DNA from: Owenweeksia sp.
Lineage (GTDB): Bacteria > Bacteroidota > Bacteroidia > Flavobacteriales > Schleiferiaceae
DNA length: 54,444 nt
Assembly: GCA_028285465.1 (NCBI GenBank)
Contig: JANQPD010000098.1
Span: forward strand, 1-54,444
Direction: 5' to 3'
Shown: positions 27,775 through 36,325 of the stretch, piece by piece
Position numbering within the stretch: position 1 is the first letter of the stretch
Layout of the letters: every line of letters begins with the position of its first letter
Translations under genes and position numbers: made by a program
The notes under the pieces: generated by a model
The model's database searches: none
What the model was told of the DNA's origin: nothing
What the model saw: the letters and a program-made list of their open reading frames with translations, nothing else

Positions 27775-28110
27775 ATGGAAATCTCAAAACAAAAAGAGTC
27801 CGATCTGATGATCGTGAGCATTGACGGCAGGTTAGATACCACTAATTATGCTGAGTTGGACAAAGAGCTGGATGCCTTGCTTAGCTCCGGTGAGCAGAAT
27901 ATCCTCATCGACTGTGCCGGGATGGATTACATCAGCAGCTCGGGTCTGCGGGTATTCCTGGTTTACCTCAAAAAGACCAAAGCAAACGGAGGAAAAATAA
28001 TCCTGTGCAACATGCAAAGCATGATCCAGGAAGTGTTTTCCATTTCCGGGTTTACCTCGCTTTTTACGATTTACGAAAGCCGCGAAGAAGCCATTGCTGC
28101 GAATGGGTAA
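27775..28110 (+). CDS. RsbV-like STAS anti-anti-sigma factor
   Basis: 111 residues, single STAS domain. The motif 'GMDYISSSGLRVFLVYLKK' carries the phosphorylatable Ser (54-56 region). Predicted cycle: phosphorylated by the upstream RsbW-like kinase and dephosphorylated by the response-regulator phosphatase, so a two-component signal becomes a partner switch. Last gene of the close-packed operon; a structured leader and a 133-bp gap follow. Confidence 0.9.
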   Translation: MEISKQKESDLMIVSIDGRLDTTNYAELDKELDALLSSGEQNILIDCAGMDYISSSGLRVFLVYLKKTKANGGKIILCNMQSMIQEVFSISGFTSLFTIYESREEAIAANG

Positions 28111-28112
28111 GG

Positions 28113-28204
28113 ATCAGCTCTTTTATCAAAACGTACTACTCTTAGCTGATTTTACCCGTTAAGGAAGGGAAGGCTCTTTTGAGCATCTTCTCCAGCACGG
28201 GTAA
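28113..28204 (+). promoter_or_regulatory. Structured intergenic leader (two nested hairpin systems)
   Basis: The first hairpin is ATCAGCT (28113-28119) with AGCTGAT (28144-28150), followed directly by TTTT, resembling a weak terminator for the upstream operon. The second has an outer stem TTACCCG (28152-28158)/CGGGTAA (28198-28204) and an inner stem GAAGGCTC-TTTT-GAGC-at-CTTC (28069+100 to 28190, that is 28169-28190). The arrangement could attenuate or insulate expression of the GPP34 gene at 28244. It matches no riboswitch class that I recognise. Confidence 0.45.
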
Positions 28205-28243
28205 GGAGGTAAGGGTCGTGATCAATCAAAAAAACAATAACAA

Positions 28244-29143
28244 ATGGAAAATTTCCTGACAGTACCTGAAGAGTTGTACCTGCTGGCGGTGAGCGAAACG
28301 CAGGGCAACATACAGGCTACCAATTACAAATCCTTTAAGGTAGCACTTTCAGGCGCTATATTGATGGACCTCGCCAAGGAGAACCGCATCGATACGGATC
28401 TTGAAAAGATCATCATCGACAAAACGGAGCCTACCGGCAACGAGGTTTTGGATATCGCCTTCAATGAGTTGCAACTCCACAATACGGGGCAAAGCATTAA
28501 GTACTGGATCGAAAAACTCACGGAGAAATCCGATGGGTACAAGAACATGATCCTGAACTCCCTTATCCGGAAGGGCGTGCTAAAAATTGAAGACAAAAAG
28601 GTCCTTTGGGTTTTTTCTTCTCGCAAGTACCCCTTAGTGGGGAATTCTGAAATACAAGAAGTGAAGTCCAGGATCCGTGCATTGGTCTTCAGTGACGACA
28701 TCCCGGATATCCAGGACATCATCCTCGTGAGCATGCTGTTTTACAGCGGCATGCTGGACCTGGTGCTTACGGATGAAGAAATTGATAAGCACATAGACCG
28801 CATAGAGCAAATCGCTAAGATGGACCTCATCGGGCAGTCGATCAGCGCTGCCATAGAAGAAACTATGGTATCCTTAATGCTTTCTGAGCTGGGAAAACTG
28901 GTTAAGGGGAAAACAGCGGAAGAAAAACTGGAAGAAAAGGCCCGGGAGTCGGTGAAAAAATACGGCTTAAAGTCAAGCGAGGAACTACCCGATTGGCTCA
29001 GGAAAGGGACCGATCAATATGAACACACCTTGCGTTTCGTAAAAAAAGCGGGAACGGCTGATATTATTTACAGTGCGCGTAACAATAAATACATGATAAA
29101 AAGATATTCTGCCCGGGGACCTGCCTTTGGCGGGGAAATATAA
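28244..29143 (+). CDS. GPP34 (Golgi phosphoprotein 3) family protein
   Basis: 299 residues. The N-terminus 'LTVPEELYLLAVSETQGNI' and 'KVALSGAILMDLAKENRI' match the GPP34 fold, known from eukaryotic GOLPH3, a phosphoinositide-binding membrane adaptor, and from many bacteria where the role is unsettled. The middle has 'LIRKGVLKIEDKK' and 'IQDIILVSMLFYSGMLDLVL' as in the family. The last ~80 residues are charged ('KLEEKARESVKKYGLKSSEE') and look like an added helix. It follows the partner-switch operon in the same direction and could be an effector or independent. Confidence 0.8.
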   Translation: MENFLTVPEELYLLAVSETQGNIQATNYKSFKVALSGAILMDLAKENRIDTDLEKIIIDKTEPTGNEVLDIAFNELQLHNTGQSIKYWIEKLTEKSDGYKNMILNSLIRKGVLKIEDKKVLWVFSSRKYPLVGNSEIQEVKSRIRALVFSDDIPDIQDIILVSMLFYSGMLDLVLTDEEIDKHIDRIEQIAKMDLIGQSISAAIEETMVSLMLSELGKLVKGKTAEEKLEEKARESVKKYGLKSSEELPDWLRKGTDQYEHTLRFVKKAGTADIIYSARNNKYMIKRYSARGPAFGGEI

Positions 29144-29267
29144 CTCCCGTTTAGTCCCGGCAAAATTTCACAACTTACATAAACTCCTCTAAAACAGAGA
29201 TTTAAATCGTTTCTACATAAGAGCGGAGGGGGTTTATTGATTTTTTTTAACATAAAAACTAGTACCT

Positions 29268-31463
29268 ATGGCTTCTACCAGATTCAATGCACTAAACCAT
29301 GTGCTCAATCGCAAAAAAACAGATCCGGCACACGTAAGTGGTCAGGTTTCTGACTGCTTTGGCGCCAACGTGTTCAATATGGACACCATGAAGAATTACC
29401 TCACTCCTGAAGCATACAAAGAGGTTCTTCAGGCGGTGAACCAAGGAGCGAAGATCAGCGAACCCGTAGCAGACCAAATTGCTACCGCTATGAAATTATG
29501 GGCCATGTCGAAAAATGTAACGCATTATACACATTGGTTCCAGCCCCTTACCGGAGGGACAGCTGAAAAACACGATGCCTTTTTTGAGCCGGACCACAAA
29601 GGAGGGACCATTGAAAAGTTTGAAGGCAAACTGCTGATCCAGCAAGAACCCGATGCTTCCAGTTTCCCCAACGGAGGTATACGCAATACCTTCGAAGCGA
29701 GGGGTTACACCGCCTGGGACCCTACCTCTCACGCCTTTATCATTGGCCGAACGCTCTGTATCCCAACCATTTTTGTAGCCTATACCGGGGAAGCCCTTGA
29801 CTATAAGACCCCCTTGCTGAGGGCGCTCCAGGCAGTAGACCGGGCCGCTGTAGAAATATGCCGTTATTTCGACCCGAATGTGAACAAAGTAAACGCTACC
29901 CTCGGGTGGGAGCAAGAATATTTTCTGGTAGACAGTGCCCTTTTTGATGCGCGCCCCGACCTGGTGTTAACCGGAAGAGCACTGATCGGGCAATCTCCGG
30001 CCAAGGGACAGCAGTTGGACGACCATTACTTCGGTTCCATACCCGAAAGAGTGCTTAATTTTATGCAGGAGTTGGAGCACGAATGTTACCTCCTGGGCAT
30101 TCCGGTAAAAACCCGCCACAATGAGGTAGCCCCGGGACAGTATGAACTGGCACCGGTTTTTGAAGAGTGCAACCTTTCGGTTGACCACAATTCTCTGTTG
30201 ATGGACGTGATGGATAAAGTAGCGCGGAGGCATCACTTCAGGGTATTGCTGCATGAGAAGCCCTTTGCCGAGATCAATGGCTCCGGCAAGCACAACAACT
30301 GGTCACTGGCTACCGATACCGGCAAAAACCTGCTGAGCCCCGGAGAAACCCCCGAAAGTAATTTGCAGTTCCTTACTTTCTTTATCAATACCATCAAGGC
30401 TATGGATACCTACGGGGACCTCGTAAGAGCCTCCATTGCTTCGGCCGGCAACGACCACCGCCTGGGCGCTAACGAAGCACCCCCGGCCATCATATCGGTT
30501 TTTATCGGCTCCCAGCTCACCGGGCTTCTCAACGACCTGGAAGAGATGAAGTTCCTGACCAACAGCCAATCTGATGATAAGAAATCAAACCAAAGGCTGA
30601 ATGTAGTGGAAAAAGTGCCCGAGATCCGCCTGGACAATACCGACCGGAACCGGACTTCTCCCTTCGCCTTTACCGGGAATAAATTCGAATTGCGTGCCGT
30701 TGGTTCGTCTGCCAACTGTGCAGAGCCTATGACCGTGCTCAATACCGCAGTGGCCCAGCAATTGAAAGACTTTAAAAATGCCGTGGATGTTATGCTGGAA
30801 TTCGGGGTTAGAAAAGAAGAAGCTATGTTCAGCATTCTAAAAGAATACATCAAGTCTTCCAAAAACATACGTTTTGAAGGGGATGGCTACAGCGATGAAT
30901 GGATAAAGATAGCCGAGGCCAGGGGGCTGAAGAATGTAAAGACCACCCCTTATGCGCTGGATTTTTACGTGACTGATCCGGCCCTGGAACTCTTTGAAAA
31001 GAACGGCATTATGAACCGCGTTGAATCCCAGGCCCGCCACCACATCCAACTGGAAAAATACCAAATGCGCATACAGATCGAATCCAGGGTACTCGGTGAC
31101 CTGGCCGGCAACCATATTGTGCCGGCCGCAGTGAAATACCAAAACACGCTCATCGAAAATGTAAAAGCACTAAAAGACGCCCTGGAAGAGAGCGATTACA
31201 AAAAAGTGGCGCAGGAGCAGATCAACCTCATCAAAGAGATCTCGGAAAGGGTATCCCGCATTATTGCAGACAAAGAGGCCATGATCGAAGCCCGAAAGCA
31301 GATCAATAAGACCGAAGATATCAAAGCAAAAGCCACCGCTTATTGCGATGAAGTGAAACCTTACCTCGACTCCATCAGGTACCAGGTAGATAAACTTGAG
31401 CTTTTGGTAGATGACGACTTGTGGCCCTTACCCAAGTACAGGGAACTGCTTTATTCAAAATAG
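29268..31463 (+). CDS. glnN: Type III glutamine synthetase
   Basis: 731 residues, the typical length of GSIII (GSI is ~470). It has the metal/glutamate motif 'GWEQEYFLVD' (213 on), 'KTRHNEVAPGQYELAP', the ATP-site 'EINGSGKHNNWSL' (near 335), 'SAGNDHRLGANEAPPAI', and a long helical C-terminus. Converts glutamate, ammonia and ATP into glutamine. Start ATG 29268. The 124-bp upstream gap is A+T-rich with no promoter I can name. The ammonium channel gene follows on the same strand. Confidence 0.95.
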   Translation: MASTRFNALNHVLNRKKTDPAHVSGQVSDCFGANVFNMDTMKNYLTPEAYKEVLQAVNQGAKISEPVADQIATAMKLWAMSKNVTHYTHWFQPLTGGTAEKHDAFFEPDHKGGTIEKFEGKLLIQQEPDASSFPNGGIRNTFEARGYTAWDPTSHAFIIGRTLCIPTIFVAYTGEALDYKTPLLRALQAVDRAAVEICRYFDPNVNKVNATLGWEQEYFLVDSALFDARPDLVLTGRALIGQSPAKGQQLDDHYFGSIPERVLNFMQELEHECYLLGIPVKTRHNEVAPGQYELAPVFEECNLSVDHNSLLMDVMDKVARRHHFRVLLHEKPFAEINGSGKHNNWSLATDTGKNLLSPGETPESNLQFLTFFINTIKAMDTYGDLVRASIASAGNDHRLGANEAPPAIISVFIGSQLTGLLNDLEEMKFLTNSQSDDKKSNQRLNVVEKVPEIRLDNTDRNRTSPFAFTGNKFELRAVGSSANCAEPMTVLNTAVAQQLKDFKNAVDVMLEFGVRKEEAMFSILKEYIKSSKNIRFEGDGYSDEWIKIAEARGLKNVKTTPYALDFYVTDPALELFEKNGIMNRVESQARHHIQLEKYQMRIQIESRVLGDLAGNHIVPAAVKYQNTLIENVKALKDALEESDYKKVAQEQINLIKEISERVSRIIADKEAMIEARKQINKTEDIKAKATAYCDEVKPYLDSIRYQVDKLELLVDDDLWPLPKYRELLYSK

Positions 31464-31685
31464 TATGAACAAACGTGCGTACGGTATAGCCAATTGATAT
31501 CAGATTGAGTACCCCGAAAGCAGCTTTCGAGGATATACACGCCCGTCAGTGGGCAGGCCAAAGCCCATTGGTTGTGCCCCTTTCGACTTGCGTGCCGCAG
31601 GCAAGTACGGATTTTCTTTGAAAATTCACGCAAGTTGGCAAAACGCTTTGCAAGCAGATGTATGTGTAACTAAATATAAATTAAT
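31464..31685. repeat. Hairpin-rich intergenic region between glnN and amt
   Basis: In 222 bp without a gene I see CGAAAGC-A-GCTTTCG (31515-31529), GCCC/GGGC (31541-31554), ACTTGC/GCAAGT (31586-31606) and ATTTTC-TTT-GAAAAT (31611-31625). The last resembles the GAATTTTC-GAA-GAAAATTC stem near the window's right end. Such clustered short palindromes look like an intergenic REP-type element. They may also act as a terminator or processing site between glnN and amt. Confidence 0.5.
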
Positions 31686-32900
31686 ATGGATTTTAATGCA
31701 GCAGATACAGCCTGGATGTTGATGGCAACGGCCATGGTTTTTCTAATGACCCCTGCAGGGCTCTCCTTTTTTTACGGAGGCTTATCTTCCAGGAGAAGTG
31801 TGATCAACACAGTAGGGATGAGTTATGCCGCCATGTGTATGGCCACCCTGGCCTGGATACTGGTAGGCTATAGCATTGCCTTTGGCGAAAGCAGCAACCC
31901 CATTATAGGTCAGCCTGAGTGGTTGCTGAACAACATCGGCATGCACGATGTGGAAGGAACCATTCCCAAATTGCTTTTTGTTGCCTTCCAGGGTGTATTT
32001 GCAGCCATAGCCGTAGCTATAATCAGCGGCTCTGTTATAGAGCGCATGAAATTTGGCACCTGGCTGCTCTTTTCTTTCCTGTGGGTCATCCTGGTGTACT
32101 GCCCCCTGGTTTATTGGATATGGGGCGATGGTTTTCTTAGTAACGGAGGTGAACTGGACTTTGCCGGTGGCACGGTGATACATGTCAATGCAGGCGTAGC
32201 CGGCCTGGTAATGGCTATGGTACTGGGTAAGAGAGGGTATGCCAAAACAGCCGCCAAAGCATCTTCTATAAAACTGACCATCCTGGGGGCTGCCCTCTTG
32301 TGGTTTGGCTGGTTCGGGTTTAATGCCGGAAGCGAACTGGCCGCCAATGCCGTAGCCGTAAATGCCTTTTTGGTTACCAATGTTGCCGCTTGTTTGGGTG
32401 GACTGGGGTGGCTGCTGGTAGAGTGGATCAAAACAAAAAAACCCACCATACTCGGGCTTACTTCAGGTGTGGTTTCCGCTTTGGTGGGCATAACCCCGGC
32501 CTCCGGTTATGTAGATGTTTCCGGAGCCTTGATCATCGGGCTCAGCTCGGGCATCATCGGATATTACGGGGTAAACTATGTCAAGCCCTTGTTCCGCTAC
32601 GATGATACCCTGGATGCTTTTGGCATTCATGGCCTGGTTGGGATATGGGGTACCCTGGCTACCGGCCTGTTTGCCAACCCTAAGGTAAATGGAGCGGCAG
32701 GTTTGTTTTACGGCAATGCCTTCCAAATGGTTCCGCAGCTTACCAGCTTATTGGTAACCATTACCTTCTCCATAATCGGTACCTTGGCCGTGTACTTCAT
32801 CAGTTCCCTGTTTACCGGGGGTGGCAAAATCGGGCACCTTACCCGTATGAGAGGCGTAGATACGATGCTACATGATGAAAAGGCCTTTGATTTTGACTAA
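31686..32900 (+). CDS. amt: Ammonium channel (Amt/MEP/Rh family)
   Basis: 404 residues with about eleven membrane segments. The pore twin-His pair is present: His166 in 'GGTVIHVNAGVAGLV' and His315 in 'AFGIHGLVGIWGTLATG'. The pore phenylalanine region 'LLFVAFQGVFAAIAVAIISG' and 'GLSFFYGGLSSRRSV' are also typical. No clear cleavable signal peptide. Delivers NH3/NH4+ for the glutamine synthetase upstream. A PII (glnK/glnB) gene, often adjacent to amt, is absent from this locus. Confidence 0.95.
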   Translation: MDFNAADTAWMLMATAMVFLMTPAGLSFFYGGLSSRRSVINTVGMSYAAMCMATLAWILVGYSIAFGESSNPIIGQPEWLLNNIGMHDVEGTIPKLLFVAFQGVFAAIAVAIISGSVIERMKFGTWLLFSFLWVILVYCPLVYWIWGDGFLSNGGELDFAGGTVIHVNAGVAGLVMAMVLGKRGYAKTAAKASSIKLTILGAALLWFGWFGFNAGSELAANAVAVNAFLVTNVAACLGGLGWLLVEWIKTKKPTILGLTSGVVSALVGITPASGYVDVSGALIIGLSSGIIGYYGVNYVKPLFRYDDTLDAFGIHGLVGIWGTLATGLFANPKVNGAAGLFYGNAFQMVPQLTSLLVTITFSIIGTLAVYFISSLFTGGGKIGHLTRMRGVDTMLHDEKAFDFD

Positions 32901-32935
32901 ACGAAAACCCTAGGTTCTGTTTTACTTGCAGAGCC

Positions 32936-32962
32936 AAAGCCACCCGTATGGGTGGCTTTTTT
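32936..32962 (+). terminator. Rho-independent terminator after amt
   Basis: AAAGCCACCC-GTAT-GGGTGGCTTT forms a perfect 10-bp stem with a 4-base loop, followed by T residues (TTT). It lies 35 bp after the amt stop and before the next gene. The strongest terminator in the window. Confidence 0.85.
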
Positions 32963-33023
32963 GTTTCCTAAATACACTAATATTGCCTAATTTGAGGCTT
33001 TTGATTAAAACACAATCGAGACA

Positions 33024-33485
33024 ATGGACGCAACTTTCAAAAAACTTAACTTCAAAGGGCATTCCCCGATCCTGGTGCTCCACCACCCCGAAAGCTTTGA
33101 AGAAAACCTGGCTTCAGTGAAAGACGAAACTGAGATTATCACCAAACCAGAGCAGATCCAAAGCACCGGCTTTGTACTGGCTTTCGTTACGAAAAAACAA
33201 CAAATTGACGCTCTAATTCCGCAAATAGCGCCCAAGCTGGAAGGCGATGCCGTATTGTGGATGTGTTACCCCAAAGGCTCTTCTAAGAACTATACCTGCG
33301 ACTTTAACCGCGATACGGGCTGGCAGGTTATGGGGCAATACGAGCTGGAGCCCGTACGCCAGGTTTCCATCGATGCCGACTGGAGTGCTTTACGTTTCCG
33401 CAAAGTAGACCACATTAAAACCATGAAGCGCAAATTTGGCGCCTTGAGCGAAAAGGGAAAAGAAAAGACTAAAGAAAATAGTTGA
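33024..33485 (+). CDS. Small conserved-type protein, function unknown
   Basis: 153 residues, soluble, no signal peptide. Features: 'ILVLHHPESFEENLA' near the start, 'FVLAFVTKKQQIDALI' in the middle, and 'AVLWMCYPKGSSKNYTCDFNRD', which resembles DUF3052-like proteins by pattern. The basic, Lys/Glu-rich C-terminus looks disordered. Preceded by the amt terminator, so it has its own promoter; a TAATTTG at 32988 is a poor -7 candidate. Its 3' end overlaps the convergent DUF2490 gene by 17 bp. Confidence 0.6.
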   Translation: MDATFKKLNFKGHSPILVLHHPESFEENLASVKDETEIITKPEQIQSTGFVLAFVTKKQQIDALIPQIAPKLEGDAVLWMCYPKGSSKNYTCDFNRDTGWQVMGQYELEPVRQVSIDADWSALRFRKVDHIKTMKRKFGALSEKGKEKTKENS

Positions 33486-34302
33486 ACTGCACACCGTAAA
33501 TGGTGTAGTTGTTAAAACGGTAGGTGGTAAAAAAGCGTTCGCCGTCTTCGGAAGGGCGTAAAAAGTTAAGCTCATTGCCGAAACCTTCGAGGTTAAACTC
33601 TTTGTTAAGGCCGTAGTATAGGACCATATACAAAGACTTCACCTTTTTGAACGGCCGGAAATTAAGCCCTGCCCTTACCCGGAAGCGGTGCAGGCCATTG
33701 GGCGCTTCGGTTTCCACAACATTGAAGTCTTCATCGTAATAATCAACCTCCACTCCATTGTAGTAATAGTAAAGAGCACCTTGTACAAAAGGGCGTAAGC
33801 GGAGCGGCAGGTTGCTTTTACGGTAACTGAGCCGTACGTTGTACTGGGGTCTGATCTGGTATTTTTCAAAGCGGGGGATATAGTATTGTATGGTAAACCG
33901 GTTACTTAAACGCAGCCATTTGCCTATGTTGTTATCCCGCCTTATGCTTAGGTTTAGCACGCTGAAGCCGATGGTATTCAAAAAATTGGGGTCCTGTTCA
34001 TAGCGATCTTCCCACCAGTCACTGTAAGGATAAACGGCATGCCCATACCCAAAAGAAAACGTCCAGAAGCGATTTATGCGGTAATTGGCACCAAGGTTAA
34101 CCTGCCCTAACCAAAAGTTATGTTCAAAGGAACGCATGGCAGTAAGGGCAAAAACATCGACCGACCAACGGTAGTTCAGCTTTTTGTAGAGGTAGGCGCT
34201 GTACCATACCCTTCCGTCACCAAACAATTCATCTTCTGCCCATTCCTGGCTGAACACCGCAGTAGATAGCAATAGGGCCAAAGCCAGGCTCAATCCTTTC
34301 AT
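33469..34302 (-). CDS. DUF2490-type outer-membrane beta-barrel protein
   Basis: 277 residues. Signal peptide 'MKGLSLALALLLSTAVFSQ' (cleavage after AFSQ-like site). Alternating aromatic strands ('RVWYSAYLYKKLNYRWSVD', 'YRINRFWTFSFGYGHA', 'NVRLSYRKSNLPLRLRPFV') and a terminal aromatic/hydrophobic residue are typical of DUF2490 barrels. Last gene of the minus-strand pgs cluster; the start overlaps the preceding stop as ATGA at 34299-34302. An outer-membrane passage or anchor for the polymer is a reasonable inference. Confidence 0.75.
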   Translation of the reverse strand: MKGLSLALALLLSTAVFSQEWAEDELFGDGRVWYSAYLYKKLNYRWSVDVFALTAMRSFEHNFWLGQVNLGANYRINRFWTFSFGYGHAVYPYSDWWEDRYEQDPNFLNTIGFSVLNLSIRRDNNIGKWLRLSNRFTIQYYIPRFEKYQIRPQYNVRLSYRKSNLPLRLRPFVQGALYYYYNGVEVDYYDEDFNVVETEAPNGLHRFRVRAGLNFRPFKKVKSLYMVLYYGLNKEFNLEGFGNELNFLRPSEDGERFFTTYRFNNYTIYGVQFNYFL

Positions 34303-35192
34303 TTTCTCAAGTTTTCATCTATAGACAAGCGCATAACGGCTCCCTTGGCCCCGCTTACTAAACGTACCACATAACGGTCGGCCTTATTTTCAGGCTTTGG
34401 CAGGTTGAGGTAAAATATGCGCGACCTTCCCGGGGTATGTTTTTTATCCTGTACAAATTCAAGGGAACTGGATCGGAAGGAATTAATTTTATAGGTTGCC
34501 GATTTACCTGTGGTCAGGTTTTCCACTTTTATTTTTAAGAGGGTCTCATTGAGCATCCTGTAGGTAAACTCAGGCCGCACAATGATCCTTAAGCGGGCGG
34601 TATCACGCAATGTAAAATCAAAGTCCGTTTTTTTGGAAATGCGGTAATACAACTGGCTTTTGCCCGACTTTACAAACCGCACCTCTTTTTTCTCTATGGC
34701 CTGTTCAGGTTGCAGGTCTCTCCATTTGGGTGCAGGGTCTTTTTGGTAAAAAGCCCGCATATGCACTTTTTGATCGGTGCGGTATTTATAAAACCTCAGT
34801 TTATGTTCTCCCGGAGGCAAGTGGATCACCTCCCGATGTACTTTGGTAGGATTTCCCGCCAGGGACTTGCTGGTAAACTTGAGGTTGCTGCTCAATAAAC
34901 CCGGGATCTCCAGTATCCTCACGTTATTGGAAGACTCGGTATACTTTACTTTAAAAGGCGCTGAATTGAAGTTGTCATTTTCCAGCCTTACCCTGAAATT
35001 GAGGTACAACTTACCCGGGCCCTTTACGCGGTATTCCGTGCGGGCTTTCTCCGAAAGTGCATAATAGGTATACTCTTTTTTTCCCTTAAGGGTTACCTTC
35101 CCGATACTTTTCCTGGGAGTAAGCTCCTTCTTTTTTTGGCTGAAACCGGTCAGTGATGACAGGATCAAACTGCAAATTAAAATACACCGCAT
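34299..35192 (-). CDS. Exported protein of the pgs cluster, function unknown
   Basis: The start is set at the internal ATG 35192, which gives signal peptide 'MRCILICSLILSSLTGFSQ'; the longer frame to 35270 overlaps pgsW without need. About 297 residues, beta-rich, Arg/Lys-rich, with two similar halves around 'YRVKGPGKLYLNFRVRLEN' and 'YRISKKTDFDFTLRDTARL'. This suggests two beta-sandwich domains. No known family recognised. It lies 4 bp after pgsW and overlaps the DUF2490 gene by 4 bp, so it belongs to the polymer operon. A role in export or attachment is inferred from position. Confidence 0.6.
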   Translation of the reverse strand: MRCILICSLILSSLTGFSQKKKELTPRKSIGKVTLKGKKEYTYYALSEKARTEYRVKGPGKLYLNFRVRLENDNFNSAPFKVKYTESSNNVRILEIPGLLSSNLKFTSKSLAGNPTKVHREVIHLPPGEHKLRFYKYRTDQKVHMRAFYQKDPAPKWRDLQPEQAIEKKEVRFVKSGKSQLYYRISKKTDFDFTLRDTARLRIIVRPEFTYRMLNETLLKIKVENLTTGKSATYKINSFRSSSLEFVQDKKHTPGRSRIFYLNLPKPENKADRYVVRLVSGAKGAVMRLSIDENLRK

Positions 35193-35196
35193 GGCA

Positions 35197-36324
35197 TTAA
35201 GCTTGATTTTCTGTGTATACAATTTCATTACCCAGGGCATTCTGCCTTTTGTCAAATAAAATAACCCCAACTATAAGGGCTATTAAGATCCCTGCCGCTC
35301 CGAATACATATCGCAGGTCATACTTTAAGGCCATAAACAACTCTCCTTCACCTACCGCAGGAAGGGGAACCGGATCTCTTGGCAGGCCGTAGTCATCCAT
35401 CAGGCGTTGGATATTACGTAAATTGACCAGGGAAACTTTTTGAGAAGCCATGCGGAACATCACCCCCCGCTTATCGGGAAAAGAACTCAGTTTTACATCC
35501 TTTAAAAGCCCAGAGGGTAATTTTTCTGAATTGAGATTGCTTCCCAGGCTGGCTACTCCCCCTCCTATGTTTACATAAAGCTTGACCCGTTGGTTGGTTT
35601 CCTCTTCTCGTGCTTTAAAAAGCTTTAGCCTTTCCTCAATATTCTCGCTCAATGATTTGCCATTTATCAACCGTAGCCTATTGCGTATAACGGCTGCCCG
35701 TGCCATATCCCGCCCTTCGGGGCTAAGGGTCATGCCTATATCCTGGTTGGCCCCGATCGAAGAGGCCAGGATGCGATGCTTCAACAGCTTTCCCTCATTC
35801 AGGCTACCGTGGATGTCAAGATACGTATAGGCCGGGTCATTAGCGCCCCAGGAAGAAGAAGTAGCCGAGGCTATAAAGCTCACCTCCAGTTCCATCACTT
35901 CGGCTGCCGCACTTACGGCAATGTTTAAAGCCGGGAACGAGCCCGTAGCACCAATGGCAATATGATCTCCCTTTTTTAAGCCGGCCTCCTTGAACAAGGT
36001 TACGACCATCGCGGCAAAATTGGGGTTTACCGTACTGAGCTTTACCGGTAGCGAACCCCTGCCGGAGGTAATGGCTGAAAAACGGGTGCCGATAATGCGG
36101 GTATCGTTAGGGTCGTTGATGTTGTCTATGGCGATCTCATCTTTGAAGTGTTTTTCCCGGAGGTAGTCAATGCTTTCCTGCATCAGGCGGGATGCCGCTA
36201 TCTTTTCTTCATAATGCGGCTGTTCCCTTTCTTTTTTAGTACGCTCTACCAGTAACATTAGACCTACCGAAAGCAAGCCCAGTATACTTAAAACGAGTGT
36301 TGACCTTATGGAAATGTCTTTCAT
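35197..36324 (-). CDS. pgsW: Poly-gamma-glutamate system protein PgsW-like
   Basis: About 375 residues from ATG 36324, directly after the pgsC stop; an ATG at 36354 would overlap pgsC. One N-terminal membrane segment ('STLVLSILGLLSVGLMLLV') and one near the C-terminus ('GAAGILIALIVGVILF') bracket a periplasmic or cytoplasmic domain with 'GDHIAIGATGSFPALNIAV' and 'NIGGGVASLGSNL'. This matches the poly-gamma-glutamate system protein described beside pgsBC in several bacteria. Membrane partner of PgsB/PgsC; its exact role is not known. Confidence 0.8.
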   Translation of the reverse strand: MKDISIRSTLVLSILGLLSVGLMLLVERTKKEREQPHYEEKIAASRLMQESIDYLREKHFKDEIAIDNINDPNDTRIIGTRFSAITSGRGSLPVKLSTVNPNFAAMVVTLFKEAGLKKGDHIAIGATGSFPALNIAVSAAAEVMELEVSFIASATSSSWGANDPAYTYLDIHGSLNEGKLLKHRILASSIGANQDIGMTLSPEGRDMARAAVIRNRLRLINGKSLSENIEERLKLFKAREEETNQRVKLYVNIGGGVASLGSNLNSEKLPSGLLKDVKLSSFPDKRGVMFRMASQKVSLVNLRNIQRLMDDYGLPRDPVPLPAVGEGELFMALKYDLRYVFGAAGILIALIVGVILFDKRQNALGNEIVYTENQA

Positions 36325-36325
36325 C

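Noticed and set aside
29144..29267. CTCCTCT...AGAGCGGAG followed by a T-run as a terminator or leader before glnN
   Set aside because: Stem is imperfect with a ~30-base loop; weak compared with the clear terminator at 32936.
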